Assembly (NCBI GenBank): GCA_039583875.1
Contig: CM077152.1
Location: 21,489,538-21,553,537, forward strand
Reading direction: 5' to 3'
From: Platanthera guangdongensis
Taxonomy: Eukaryota > Streptophyta > Magnoliopsida > Asparagales > Orchidaceae
Length of the DNA stretch: 64,000 bases
The notes beneath the pieces were generated by a model. The model saw nothing but the letters and a program-made list of their open reading frames with translations. It did not search any database and was not told the origin of the DNA. This document shows, piece by piece, positions 11,872 to 22,205 of this stretch. The translations under genes were made by a program, and so were the position numbers. Numbering within the stretch: the first letter of the stretch is position 1; each line of letters starts with the position of its first letter.

Positions 11872-12263
11872 ATGCCAGGGAGGTCGACCGCAGAAGCTAT
11901 ATATCTCTTGAGGAGACTCATTGACAACTATCGAGAAAGAAAACAAGATTTGCATATATTATTTATTGATCTTGAGAAGGCTTATAATAGAGTTCTAAGA
12001 GAGATCTTATGGAGATTCTTAGAAAAGAAAGGTGTAAATATATCATATATTGACACAATCAAAGATATGTATACAAATTCATTGACAAAGGTGAGGACAT
12101 CTGGAGGATTAACACAGGAATTCCCTATCATTATTGGCTTACATCAAGGTTCAACTTTAACCCCTTATCTCTTTACCCTTATCTTAGATGAGCTCACCAG
12201 ACATATCCAATAAGCAATACCTTGGTGTTTATTGTTTGCAGATGATATCGTTTTGGTTGATGA
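11872..12263 (+). pseudogene. LINE reverse transcriptase core
   Basis: The frame starting at 11872 reads GRSTAEAIYLLRRLIDNYRE, LHILFIDLEKAYNRV and GLHQGSTLTPYLFTLILDEL, the finger and palm motifs of plant LINE RTs. After a stop at 12211-12213 the catalytic box appears as FADDIVLVDE (about 12236-12265). The conserved Asp pair is present but the frame is interrupted. It would perform target-primed reverse transcription. EN and C-terminal parts flank it on the same strand. Confidence 0.85.
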
Positions 12264-12634
12264 GACGTGCGAGGGTGTAAACGCAAAAAATTGAATCTTG
12301 GCAAGATACTTTAGAAAAGAAGGGTTTTAGTTTGAGCAGGGCAAAGACAGAGTATATGGAGATTAAATTTAGCAGTACAAGAAGGAGAGATGACTTCATT
12401 ATTAAGTTGGGTGATCAAGATATTTCCCGTAGTGAGTGTTTTAAATATCTTGGATCGATAGTTCAAAAAGACGGAGGTATTTATAAAGACGTGACACACA
12501 GAATCCAAACGGGTTGGTTGAAGTGTCAGGGATCTTATGTGATCGTAAAGTACCACTAAAACTTAAGGGCAAGCTTTACCGTACTGCAATTAGACCTGCG
12601 ATGCTCTATGGTTTTGAGTTTTGGCCAGTGAATT

Positions 12635-12940
12635 GTGTACATGAGCAAAAGAATGGGAGTTGCGGAGATGAGAGTGTTTAGGTGGATGTGTGAACACACG
12701 AGATTGGATAAAATTAGGAATAAAAGTATCAGGGGTAAGACATGGGTAGTCCCAATTGCAGAGAAGATGCCAGAAGCTCATCTAAGATGGTTTGGACACA
12801 TACAAAGGAGACCATTAGAGGCACCTATTAGGCGTTGTGGGAGTTTAGTCACTAGGCATGTTAAACGAGGGAGGGGTAGACCAATAAAGACTTGGAATGA
12901 AACTGTAAGGAAAGACATGCATGATGTACTTAAGCTTTAG
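12635..12940 (+). pseudogene. LINE C-terminal region
   Basis: The frame reads KRMGVAEMRVFRWMCEHTR, LRWFGHIQRRPLEAPIRR and RGRGRPIKTWNETVRKDM, a signature repeatedly seen at the end of plant RTE-type ORFs. It ends about 90 bp before the TTG tail. Confidence 0.8.
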
Positions 12941-13033
12941 TGAGATTATGGCAAAAGATAGGGCACAATGACGACAAAGGATCCATATAGCCGACCCCAC
13001 TATAGTGGAATAAATGCTTGAGTGTTGTTGTTG

Positions 13034-13148
13034 TAACAAATCTTCGATCTGCATCTTCCAGAATGCGAAGTTTGTCCCATCAAATTTTCGATCGTGTACC
13101 TTGCGTCGTCTCTCATCTTCCCGTGAAGAACCTCCATCTGATACCAGT
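13034..13148 (-). pseudogene. Element B gag N-terminus and primer site
   Basis: The minus strand encodes KFDGTNFAFWKMQIEDLL, the usual first conserved block of Copia gag. It is cut off by the LINE target duplication at 13034-13051. CTGATACCAG next to the LTR is the reverse complement of a Met-tRNA primer site. Confidence 0.8.
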
Positions 13149-13416
13149 TGTTAGGAAATACGAGATCTAGAGAATATGCAAGAAATCACAAAAAAATTAG
13201 CAAGTAAAACACACAAGAATTTAACGTGGAAAAACCCCAAGATCGGGGAAAAAATCACAATCACCCGCGCCTAGAAAATCCATTATGAAAATGACCAAAA
13301 AATACACATCTCCTGTTCCGCCGCTCCTTTTCTTCTATTTTTCGTACACACACACAACTCTAGGCCGAAACATGTCATTTATACATGTAGCAAAAAAGGA
13401 CGAGGAAAACGTGGCG
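13149..13416 (-). repeat. 5' LTR of element B (268 bp)
   Basis: Second copy of the 8219-8482 LTR, adjacent to the primer site. It is followed by AGTGC, the same five bases that precede the left LTR. Confidence 0.82.
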
Positions 13417-13421
13417 AGTGC

Positions 13422-13730
13422 CCAGTACTACCAGACGCAGTCAGGATGCACAAATTATTAAGTGTTATCCAAACATTCATACTTGGCCGGAGTTGCTCGC
13501 TCTCGCCGGCGATCGACTACACGATTAATCACCCGGAATCATTTGTGCCTGTGCTATGGAGCCGTCTTCGAAGATGGAAGAGGACAGTCTATTTCCTTTC
13601 AATGAGCTTTTTCGAAATATAGGCGCATATTCATGATTCCTCTCAGATGAAATGTTGTGGACTCTGAATTAATTCACGACAAGATGTGTGGTGAAATCAA
13701 AAATTATATTCAGTATGAGCGAAATATAAT
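13422..13730. other. Spacer between element B and the Tat element, no gene seen
   Basis: Unique-looking sequence with no recognisable domain. A 26-codon frame (13556-13636) is too short to call. The last five bases, ATAAT, form the left target duplication of the Tat element. Confidence 0.5.
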
Positions 13731-14812
13731 TGTACAACCCCATATTCGCTGGGTGGACCAATATGCCCCAAGGACCCGGATCGGGCTAGCTTTGGGCTAA
13801 AAATGGATCAGATAAGTAAGTGGGCGTGAAGGCTCTCGCCCAGGGCAGGCGAAAGGGCTCGCGTCTCGGGCCGGCGGAAGCCCTTTGCGTTGAGTGAGGC
13901 TTCTCCACTCAACGCCGCCCACCAGCCCTTGGCGTTGAGTGAGGCTTCTCCACTCAACGCCCCCACCAGTCCTTGGCGTTGAGTGAGGCTTCTCCACTCA
14001 ACGCCGCCCATCAGCTCTTGGCGTTGAGTGATGCTTCTCCACTCAACGCTGTCGACCAGCCCTTGGCGTTGAGTGATGCTTCTCCACTCAACGCCATCGA
14101 CCAACCCTTGGCGTTGAGTGATGCTTCTCCACTCAACGCTCCATCTAGCCCTCGGCGTTGAGTGATGTTTCTCCACTCAACGCCCCTTTAGTCTTTAGGT
14201 TCCCGCCCGAGGCAGGCGAGAGGGCTTGCGCCTCAGGTCGGCGGGAGGCCATCAGCCCTTGGCGTTGAGTGATATTTCTCCACTCAACGCCCCATGTAGC
14301 CTTCTCTGGCTCCTGTCTGGTGTTAGCGGGAAGGTTCACGCTCAAAGCGAGAGGGTTTCCGCAGAGATCAATTGAAAGGTTCCCGCCGGGTGGGGTTCAG
14401 GGGTGAATTTACTTGGATTCCCCTAGGTCTGCATTTAACTCCTAAGAACAGCTGAGTTTGGCTATTGACAGACCAGCCTAGGGTATTTTAGTAATTTTAG
14501 AACAGCAAAATTACGTTTTTTGCAGACCAGATATTGAAAATCTATAAATAGACCCACAGGATACCTCAGAAGGCAAATCTTTTCATACTCCCATTTTCTT
14601 CTAGAGCTTTCTGAGGTACTCCTAGCCCAGCAATTGGCTTTGGAGGGGAAGCGCTCAGAGAACTTTCGGGTTAGAGGTGGGACCTCCCAGCCGAGGCTTA
14701 GGGTCAGTTCTTGGTTCTTTATCACTAGTCAGGAGTTGAGGTTTGGGAGAAATAGGTGTAAGCTACACCACTAGGTCCGAACTATCATTGATGCCAGTTT
14801 TTGGCTTCAACA
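13731..14812 (+). repeat. 5' LTR of the Tat element (1,082 bp)
   Basis: Begins TGTACAACCCC and ends TTCAACA. The U3 carries eight hairpin units (13887-14291). A TATA box (TATAAATAG) lies near 14542, followed about 30 bp later by the conserved CAGAAGGCA where the transcript probably starts. The U5 end is shared with the nested inverted relative. Confidence 0.9.
13887..14291 (+). repeat. Tandem array of eight perfect hairpins in the 5' LTR U3
   Basis: Each unit has the arm GGCGTTGAGTG, a 9-nt loop (AGGCTTCTC and variants) and the exact complementary arm CACTCAACGCC, i.e. a 10-11 bp stem. Units start near 13887, 13931, 13975, 14020, 14065, 14110, 14154 and 14261; the period is 44-45 bp through the first seven. 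The array lies upstream of the TATA box, so it is promoter DNA and not part of the main transcript. Confidence 0.92.
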
Positions 14813-14870
14813 TTTCTGGTGTGGTGAGCGTGAACCGTAGCTAGCACAGGAAAATCCCAAGTTAAGTCTC

Positions 14871-16639
14871 ATGGCTGGGGATGAAGGAGAAGGAGCAAGC
14901 TCGGGGGGGGGGGGGGGGGGGGGTCTCCCTCTCGGGGAAGTGGGGTGATGTTGGAGATGCTGGCAGACTTCATGCGGGAAGTCCTCCAGACCATCCACTT
15001 GGCCTTCTCGGCAAGGAGCGAGTGGGCAACGCCTTAGGTCCCGGTGGTTCCCGCCCCATCATTAGGCGAGAACACTCTCGGGCAATGCCCTGGGAAGGAG
15101 GTTCCGGCAGAGGCGACGGAAAGGGATGTCCCAAGGCGGGAGCTGTTTTCCGGGCAGACCAGTGCAGACAGGGCTAGCGAGCCTAGGTCGTGCGACAAGC
15201 CCTCTCCACAGGCTGGGGGCGGGAGCACCTTCAGTAAGCTCATCATTTCAGCTCCGGTTCCGGAGGGGTTCCAGGAGCCAGACATGACCTACTATACAGG
15301 GAGGGACGACCCCACACAACATGTGCAGTGGTTTGAAGATGTCGTTTTCATAAGGCAAATGTCGGATGCCTTCAAGTGTAGGCTATTCGCCATCACTTTG
15401 AAGGAGAAGGTCATGGACTGGTTCCACCAGTTGCCTGCGAGTTCGATCTACTGCTTTGAGGATCTGCGACGCGGGTTCTTGCTGAGGTTCTCAACGTCCA
15501 AGAAGAGGAAGAAGGGAGCAGAGTGCTTGTTTGCCAGCAATCAAAGGTCGAAAGAGATGCTGGGACGCTATGTTGATAGGTTCCAGGAGGAAATTCTGCA
15601 GGTTCAGGAGATGTTGGGGTACACGATGATGCTTGCCTTCACCCTTGGGTTGAGGCCCAGCTTCTTTAGCATGGAGCTGAAGAGCGTCCCCCTCCCCCTC
15701 TCCTTGGAGGAGCTGATGGAGAGGGCGGCGAAGGAAATCGAGATTGAGGCGGCCAATCCGGCATTTGTCAAGAAGTTGACCAAGTTGGCGGAGGATGACG
15801 TGAAAGAATCGGGAGCAGGGAGGCAGAGGGAGCAGAGAGAGGAGAGAAGAAAGGAGAAACCCCGAGTACAGTGGCAACGTCAAGGTTGGGGGCCGCGTGA
15901 TCCAAACAACAGGTTGGGCTGGAGGCCCCAGGAAGGTCACCCTCAGGGACAGGGTGGAGGTTTCCAAGGAAGGGACAACTTCCGCGAGCAAAGGAGGTTC
16001 AACCAGCCGGCCTGGAGCCAGGGACAAAGGGTCCCCCTCCCACCACAGCAGGAAGCTATGGAGATCGTGAGAGGAAGAGGGGGAAGGAGAGGAGCTCGAG
16101 GAGGAGCGAGGAGAAGAGAAGGTAGGGTGGCGTTGCCCTTCTGTGACTTCCACCAGGAAATGGGTCACGTAACGGCCACCTGCCCGGAATTTTTGGAGAT
16201 GAGAGTGGCCAGGGGGCAAGTCCAACAACAGCCGCTCGTGAGGATCGAAGAAGTTCTGCCAGGAGGAGGAGAGGATGTATGTGAGGACCGGGTAGACGTG
16301 GGAGCCCGAGGAGGGATCGGGGTGATCCACGGGGCGTGGGGATCGAAGCCACCCGTAAGGGGAGATTCCAAACCATGTACCGAAGGAGCGTCGCCTCGAC
16401 CTTCCAGAACCCCCCCCATAGGAAGAAAAAATCACATGCCCGACTACGAAGACCCGTTCTGTGACGCCTTGGTGATCCAGACGGCGGTAGAGAATTTCAC
16501 AGTCTCTAGGATTTTGGTAGATATCAGGAGCTCTGTGAATGTGATCTTCAAGAAAGCATTTGACGAGATGAAGGTGGAGGCTCGGGGGGTTCTCGAACGG
16601 ACCGTTGTTTGGGTTCTCGAGGGAGCAGAAGGAAGTTGA
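14871..16639 (+). pseudogene. Tat element gag and start of protease
   Basis: A likely start is the ATG at 14871 (MAGDEGEGASS). The frame then passes through a 21-base G run (14903-14923) and is lost. From 15044 a long open frame contains the Retrotrans_gag domain (DPTQHVQWFEDVVFIRQM, LKEKVMDWFHQLPASSIYCF, RFSTSKKRKKGAECLF), a basic Gly/Arg/Gln-rich region and a Cys/His motif (FCDFHQEMGHVTATCPEF). It ends with the protease start ILVDIRSSVNVIF, where the usual D-T/S-G is DIR, so the active-site Gly is lost. Gag forms the particle and the protease would cleave the polyprotein. The frame ends at 16639 and continues shifted from 16605. Confidence 0.85.
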
Positions 16640-17565
16640 AGGAGGGGTGAGGCTGCATGTGACATTAGGGGGGGATGTATCAAGGAACTATCGGTTCGTC
16701 ATCGTTGACGCTCCGAGCAACTATAACGCAATCTTTGGGCGGCCTCTCATCAGCGACTTTCGTTGCATCCCCTCCTTGTTTCATCAGTGCCTTAAGTTCA
16801 GCAGTGGAGGAGTACAAGTCAGGATCAGGGGGGATCCAAAGGTGGCGAGGCAGTGTTATGTGACTGTCGTCAACACCATTTTCTGGATAACGGAGGCAGA
16901 GGAGCTGGAGAAGAATATGGCGATGGAAGAGGAGGCTGCGGAGGAGGGAGAGATGAGTCTAGGAGAGGCTGACAGGAAGATAACGGGGGAGGATTTGTGA
17001 GCCTAGGTGTGGCTGGAAAGAAGACTGAAGAGGAGGTTGTGGAGAAGGAAGTGGTGAGCCTAGGTGAGGCTAGAGAGAAGACTGCGGGGGAGCAAGGGGT
17101 AGAGGGAGAAGCTGAGGGTGAGTCCCAGAGGGGTGAAGAAGTGGAGTTGCCTGGGGAAGGCCTATTGGAGGCGATGAGGTTGAGAGGGCAGGAGGTGAGG
17201 AAGAGTTGGGAGAAGAGGAGAGGGCTGGCAGGGAGCAGTCCCGGCTTGAGCTGGTAGAGGAAGTCGTGGAGATGGCGGTCATCAACAAAGCAGGGAAGAC
17301 GATGATGGTAAGGATCAGCGGAGGCTTGCGCCCAGAAGACCAGGCAAGGATGCGGGAGTGCATCCAAAAGAACGTCGACGTTGTTGCCTGGAGTGCGGCT
17401 GACATGTCAGGCATCGACGCGGATGTGGCTTGCCACTGTCTGAACCTAGATCCCAAGACGTGTCTCATCCGCCAGAAGATGAGGACCATCACCACCAAGC
17501 TAGAGGAGCCCATCCGCGAGGAGATCAAGAAGCTTCTCGATGCAGGTTTCATCTGGGAGATCTAG
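16605..17565 (+). pseudogene. Tat element protease C-terminus and linker to RT
   Basis: Frame 16605-17000 holds YNAIFGRPLISDFR, the conserved C-terminal part of the Tat protease, then an acidic Glu-rich linker. Frame 17206-17565 carries ARMRECIQKNVDVVAWSAADMSGID and LIRQKMRTITTKLEEPIREE, the segment that precedes the RT fingers. Stops and frame changes separate the pieces. Confidence 0.82.
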
Positions 17566-18720
17566 TATCTAAGCTGGGTCTCCAATGTGGTAATGATAAA
17601 AAAGGGGGATGAGAGGTGGCGCATGTGTGGAGACTTTTCTTTGTTAAATAAATCATGCCCTAAGGATTGCTACCCTCTGCCTCGGATCGATGCGCTGGTT
17701 GATTCAGCCGTCGGTTTTTCTATTATGAGTTTTTTGGATGCTTTTTCAGGTTATCATCAGATCCACATGCATCCCCCGACATCAAAGATGTCTCCTTCAT
17801 TACAAGGGAGGGATGCTTCAGCTATAAAATGATGCCCTTCGGGCAAAATAACGCGGGGGCTACGTACCAGCATATGATGGATCGGGTGTTTAAAAATCAG
17901 AGGGGTAGGAACCTGTAGGTCTACGTTGATGTTCTCATGGTGAAGAGTGAGGATGTGGGTTCACACCTACTTGATCTAGAGGAGACATTCACAACATTGC
18001 GGAAGTTCAATATGAGGCTGAATCCCTGAAAGTGTGTCTTTGGGGCAAGCTGAGGCAAGTTCCTCGGACACCTTCTGACCCCAACGGGGGTAGAGCCTAA
18101 CCCAGATAAGGTGAAGGTCATCGTGAAATTGTAATCACCTCGCAACGCCAAGGAGGTTCAACGCTTGACAGGTAAGCTGGTCGGGTTGAGTCGATTTCTC
18201 TCCCGTGTCGGGGAGTTCTCACCCTTCTTCAAAACGCTTCGGGGGGACAAAAAGTTTGAGTGGACGGAGGAATGTGAGGAGGCTTTCCGGGCCTTGAAGG
18301 CTCAACTATCCCAAGTGACGCTCCTACAAAGCCCGAAGGAGGGGAGGACCTAGCCTTGTATCTGTGGGTAAGGGAAGAGGCTGTAAGTTTGTGTTGGTAA
18401 GGGAGGAAGGGAAGAGACAGCTACCCATCTACTACGTCAGTAGGATCTTGAAGAAGGAGGAACTGCGCTACCCATCCTAGAGAAGTTGGCTTTCTATCTG
18501 ATTGTCTCGTCCAGGAAGCTCAGACCATATTTCCAAGCTCATTCAATCAAGGTGGTGACCGACCACCCACTGCGCAAGATCTTTGAGGGGGTGGAACACT
18601 CAGGGCGGTTGGCCAAGTGGTCCATTGAGATCAGCGAGTTTGATGTCTCCTTCGTACCAAGGCTCTCCATCAAGACACAGGCAGTGGTAGATTTCTTAGC
18701 TGACTACGTTGTAGAGCTGG
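17566..18720 (+). pseudogene. Tat element reverse transcriptase and first RNase H
   Basis: Readable blocks are WRMCGDFSLLNKSCPKDCYP, FLDAFSGYHQIHM, the MMPFGQNNAGATYQ block and the palm motif at about 17919-17942, where Y-V-D-D is changed to YVDV. Stop codons occur just before this motif and at several later points. The RNase H connection (KLVGLSRFLSRVGEFSPFF) and RNase H proper follow, including VTDHPLRKIF near 18560. The loss of the second catalytic Asp means this RT copy cannot be active. Confidence 0.85.
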
Positions 18721-19110
18721 AGGGGGAGGAAGCATTGTCGAGGAAAGCATGGAAGATGTACGTTGACGGAGCCTCAGGTAAACACTCCCTGGGGGAGGGG
18801 TAGTGTTGGTAAGCCCTCAGGGGGGCACCATAGAGAAAGCAGTGGCGCTGCATTTTCCGGTCACGAACAATCAGGCGGAGTATGAGGCCGTCATAGCCGA
18901 GTTGCGGTTGACTAAGGAGCTCGGGGTTCACGACGTAGAAGTGCTCACAGATTCACTAGTGGTGGCGTCACGGATCAGGGGAGAATATGAAGCCCGGGAA
19001 CCCACCCTCCAAAAGTACTTGTCCAAGGTGAGGGTGATTATTGGTGGGTTCCGAGCATTCTCAATTCAGCATGTTCCCAGGGGAGAGAATGAAGCAGCTG
19101 ACCGATTGGC
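18721..19110 (+). pseudogene. Tat element second RNase H (aRNH)
   Basis: The frame crosses one stop near 18801. It shows the four acidic catalytic positions: MYVDGASG, NNQAEYEAVIAEL, LTDSLVVASRI and ENEAADRLAKFG. This archaeal-type RNase H lies between the retroviral RNase H and the integrase, the known arrangement in Tat-lineage gypsy elements. A 16-base C run (19121-19136) follows and breaks the frame. Confidence 0.85.
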
Positions 19111-19259
19111 CAAGTTTGGACCCCCCCCCCCCCCCCGAGGGTGGGGGTGGGGGGGGCCTTGACCGGGCTATTTCATCCAGCGATCAAGGAGGGGGAGCTG
19201 ATGGAAGTGGATCGGCGACCCTCATGGGTGGATCCCTTTGTGACCTTCCTCACTACTGG

Positions 19260-20485
19260 CAACCTTCCCGAGGGGGGTAAAGGAAGTGAAAGGCTTTCGG
19301 CACAAAGCGGCTCATTACCTCATGCATGAAGGGGGGTTACATCGGAAGATACTGTCAGGCCTCTTGGCACGTTGTGTGGCAGAGGAAGAAATCCCAAGGG
19401 TCCTAGAAGAAGTGCACTCCGACGAATGTGGTAGCCATTCAGGGGGAAGGACATTGGAGGCAGGGGTGGTCAGGCAGGGGTACTTCTGGACCTCCCTGAG
19501 GAAGGATGCGGCGGAGTTTGCGTAGAGGTGTCAAAAGTGTCAACTATATGCCCCTCTCCAACTCTTGCCCGCTCAAAGGCTCTGAAGCATCACAACTCCA
19601 TGGCCCTTCACAGTCTGGGGAATGGACTTGGTCGGGTCGTTTCCTCCGGCCAGCGGGCAGAGAAGGTTCCTTTTGATCATGATCGACTATTTTTTAAAGT
19701 GGCTAGAGGTCAAGGCGTTGGCCAAGGTAACCTCCCAAGTCATCAGAAACTTTGTTTGAGAAGAGATCATATGTAGGCACGGGTTGCCCCAGGCCATTGT
19801 TACGGACAACGTGCCCCAGTTTGCAAGCGAAAAGTTCATTAGCTTCTGCACTCAGTTGGGAATAGACCTCAGGTTTGCCTTCGTCCACCACCCCAGGAGC
19901 AAAGGACAAGTGGAGGCGGCAAACAAAATCATAGTGAACCTGCTCAAGAAGAAGGTGGAGAACTTGAGGGGGAGTTGGGTGGAGCAACTCCCCTCGGTGT
20001 TGTGGGCTTTGCGAACAACCCTAAACACGGCCACTAGAGAGACCCCCTTCAAGCTTTCACATGGGTGTGAGGCGGTCCTGCCCGTGGAGTTCGAAGTTCT
20101 ATCCCCACGAGTTGCGGCCGCAGGCAAAGGAGACAAGGCATGGAGGGAAGAAAATGAGGGGGGGGGGGGGCTACGGCTCTCGCTAGACATGATCGAGGAA
20201 CTCCACGATGTGGCCGCCATCAGGCAGGAGGAGATCAAATGAAGGATGACCAAGTACTTCGACAAACATGTCAGGATAAAGCAGTTCAAGGAAGGAGACT
20301 TGGTCTTGAAGAAGGTTGACGCCGCCGGAAGGTCGGTAGTCGTTGGTAAACTCAACCCCAACTGGGAAGGACCCTACATTGTAGAAAGGGCCCTGGGGTT
20401 GGGGGGATACCACCTCCAGAATGTGGAAGGGGAATCCATGAGTCAAGCATGGAGTGGCGACTACCTGAAACGTTTCTACCCTTAG
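19260..20485 (+). pseudogene. Tat element integrase
   Basis: The N-terminal zinc-finger region (VLEEVHSDECGSHSGGRT...CQKCQLYAP) is followed by a core with WGMDLVG, IVTDNVPQF and KGQVEAANKI, giving the D, D, E catalytic residues. A C-terminal domain ends GPYIVERALGLGGYHLQN and RFYP. Several stops (about 19523, 19774 and 20240) and a 12-base G run (20159-20170) interrupt it. It would insert the cDNA into the genome. Confidence 0.87.
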
Positions 20486-20569
20486 CATGAGTAAGATTGT
20501 ATGTTTTGCTATGATGATTATTCTAAATATTGTTTCCTCACAGGTTATGAAGTGTTTGTGGTATTGGAC

Positions 20570-21700
20570 AACACAGAGTAGACCCCGAGAGAATCTCACT
20601 GCTCAGGCTCTCATTAGCTGGCAGGGCTGGAAGGCGCACTCGGCCCAGGGTAAACCCACTGTCCAGGCTCTCACTAGTTGGCAGGTCTGTAGGCTTGCCT
20701 GGGGGTACGGGAATACCTCGAGAGGATCCCACTGCTCAGGCTCTCATTAGCTGGCAGGGCTGGAAGGCGCACTCGGCCCCGAGTAGACCCGCTGTCAGGC
20801 TCTCACTAGCTGACAGGGTCGTAGGCTCGCTTGAGGGGGAAAGGGAGAAGAGATTGTGGTAGTTTGCAAGACCCCGAGAGGATTCCGCTGCTCTGGCTCT
20901 CATTAGCTGACAGGGCTGGAAGACGCACTCGGCCCCGGGTAGACCCGCTGTCTAGGCTCTCACTAGCTGGCAAGTCCGTAGGCTCGCCTGGGGGGTAAGG
21001 GAATACCCCGAGAGGATCCCACTGCTCAGGCTCTCATTAGCTAGCAGGGCTGGAAGGCGCACTTGGCCCCGAGTAGACCCGCTGCCAGGCTCTCACTAGC
21101 TGACAGGGTCGTAAGCTCGCTTGGGGGGAAAATGAGAAGAGATTGTGGTAGTTTGCAAGACCCCGAGAGGATCTCGTTGCTCAGGCTCTCATTAGCTGGC
21201 AGGGCTGGAAGACGCACTCGGCCCCGGGTAGACCCGTTGTCCAGGCTCTCACTAGCTGACAGGTCCGTAGGCTCGCCTGGGGGGGGGGGGGGGTAAGAGA
21301 ATGCCCCGAGAGGATCCCGCTGCTCAGGCTCTCATTAGCTGATAGGGTTGGAAAGCGCACTCGGCCCTAGGTAGACTCGCTGTCCAGGCTCTCACTAACT
21401 GGCAGATCCGTAGGCTCGCCTGGGGGGGGGGGGGTGTAAGGGAATACCCCGAGAGGATCCCGCTGTTCAGGCTCTCATTAGCTGGCAGGGATGGAAGACG
21501 CACTCGGCCCCGAGTAACCCGCTGTCAGGCTCTCACTAACTGGCAGGGTCGTAGGCTCTCTTGGGGGGAAGGGAGAAAAGATTGTGGTATTTTGCAAGAC
21601 CCCAAGTAGACCCGCTTTCAGGCTCCTACTAGCTGACAGGGTCGTAGGCTTGCTTAGGGGTAAAGGGAAAAGAGATCCTTTGTTTGAGTGGCCCCAGGTG
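20570..21700 (+). repeat. Tandem repeat block downstream of the Tat pol
   Basis: About seven copies of a 132-155 bp unit built from two half-units. One holds CTCATTAGCTGGCAGGGCTGG and GCACTCGGCCC; the other holds CTCACTAGCTGACAGG and GTAGGCTCGC. GCACTCGGCCC-like sites lie near 20637, 20769, 20924, 21059, 21213, 21357 and 21500. Runs of 15 and 13 G lie at 21279-21293 and 21422-21434. Such blocks are known in the 3' region of Tat/Ogre elements and can seed satellite DNA. Confidence 0.88.
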
Positions 21701-22205
21701 GACCTGATGACTAGGCTCACATCAAGCAGACAAGGCTGTTGAAATCATGATGTTGTTACGAACCACTTGATAACAAGTTTCCAAACAGCTAATACCTGTC
21801 CTAGGTAGGGATGGGACAATCCAGACCCCTCTCGGCAGGTTTCTCGGCATACCCCTCCCGACAAGCTCCTCTCGGCAGGGCTACCGGCACGTCCCTTTCA
21901 GCGAGACTCTCAGTATGCCTCTTCTGGCAGATTTTACTTAGCCAACTTATCAAACAGGCGGTGGTCACCACCTAAGATCCTAGGGCTCGCGCGAAAGCAA
22001 AAAACACGCGAGAGGAAATGAAGAGCACAAAAATACAACAACTATTTCGGTGAAAAGACAGATCTCTTCCATATTATATAAAAGTTGTTACATCGGCTTG
22101 GGGGATCTCGCCCCATGCAAAAAAGTTTACAAAAAGTAAGAAAAATTACAAGGTGAAAACCAAAAAGCGGAAGCCATCAGTCAGAGTCGATGGAGTAGCC
22201 GCTAG
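21701..22205. other. 3' region of the Tat element, no gene seen
   Basis: Contains CTCGGCAGG-like short repeats, then an AT-rich stretch that would be the 3' flank of the antisense gene aORF-2. GCTAG (22201-22205) is the left target duplication of the nested insert. Confidence 0.5.

Larger units (their letters stand above)
9901..13033 (+). mobile_element. Non-LTR retrotransposon (LINE), RTE-like, degenerate
   Basis: It is flanked by an 18-bp direct repeat with one mismatch (9883-9900 and 13034-13051), both copies lying in gag of element B. 10270-10900 resembles an apurinic endonuclease (EN) domain, with recognisable FIG-DLNEH-like and ILDFVVAHEL segments, broken by stops. 11750-12260 is reverse transcriptase. 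12635-12940 matches the C-terminal region of plant LINEs (LRWFGHIQRRPLEAPIRR). The 3' end is a short TTG repeat, typical of plant RTE elements. Three imperfect copies of a CTGAATG...GTCTTGGCAA unit lie near the 5' end (about 9897, 9954 and 10039). Confidence 0.85.
8219..13416 (-). mobile_element. Copia element B, RT deleted and interrupted by a LINE
   Basis: The LTRs at 8219-8482 and 13149-13416 share the start TGTTAGGAAATACGAGATC and the end CGTGGCG. AGTGC flanks both sides. The minus strand runs 5' LTR, a Met-tRNA-like primer site (CTGATACCAG on the plus strand, about 13137-13147), gag, zinc knuckle, protease and integrase. The left LTR abuts the integrase directly, so reverse transcriptase, RNase H and the purine tract are deleted. 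An RTE-type LINE (9901-13033) splits gag. The outer LTR dinucleotide is CG instead of TG on the minus strand, which is unusual. Confidence 0.85.

Noticed and set aside
13556..13636. 26-codon frame (MEPSSKMEEDSLFPFNELF) between elements B and Tat
   Set aside because: Too short and without splice partners or repeats to support a gene, although composition is not random-looking.
13887..14291. Regularly spaced palindromic repeats resembling a CRISPR array
   Set aside because: The units lie inside both LTRs of a plant retrotransposon, the spacers are nearly identical to one another, and no cas genes exist; it is an eukaryotic LTR repeat.
15491..16435. Long open frame on the minus strand opposite Tat gag
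   Set aside because: It is a shadow of the GC-rich gag frame, Ser/Pro/Leu-rich with no domain, and has no TATA box or intron signals, unlike aORF-1 and aORF-2.
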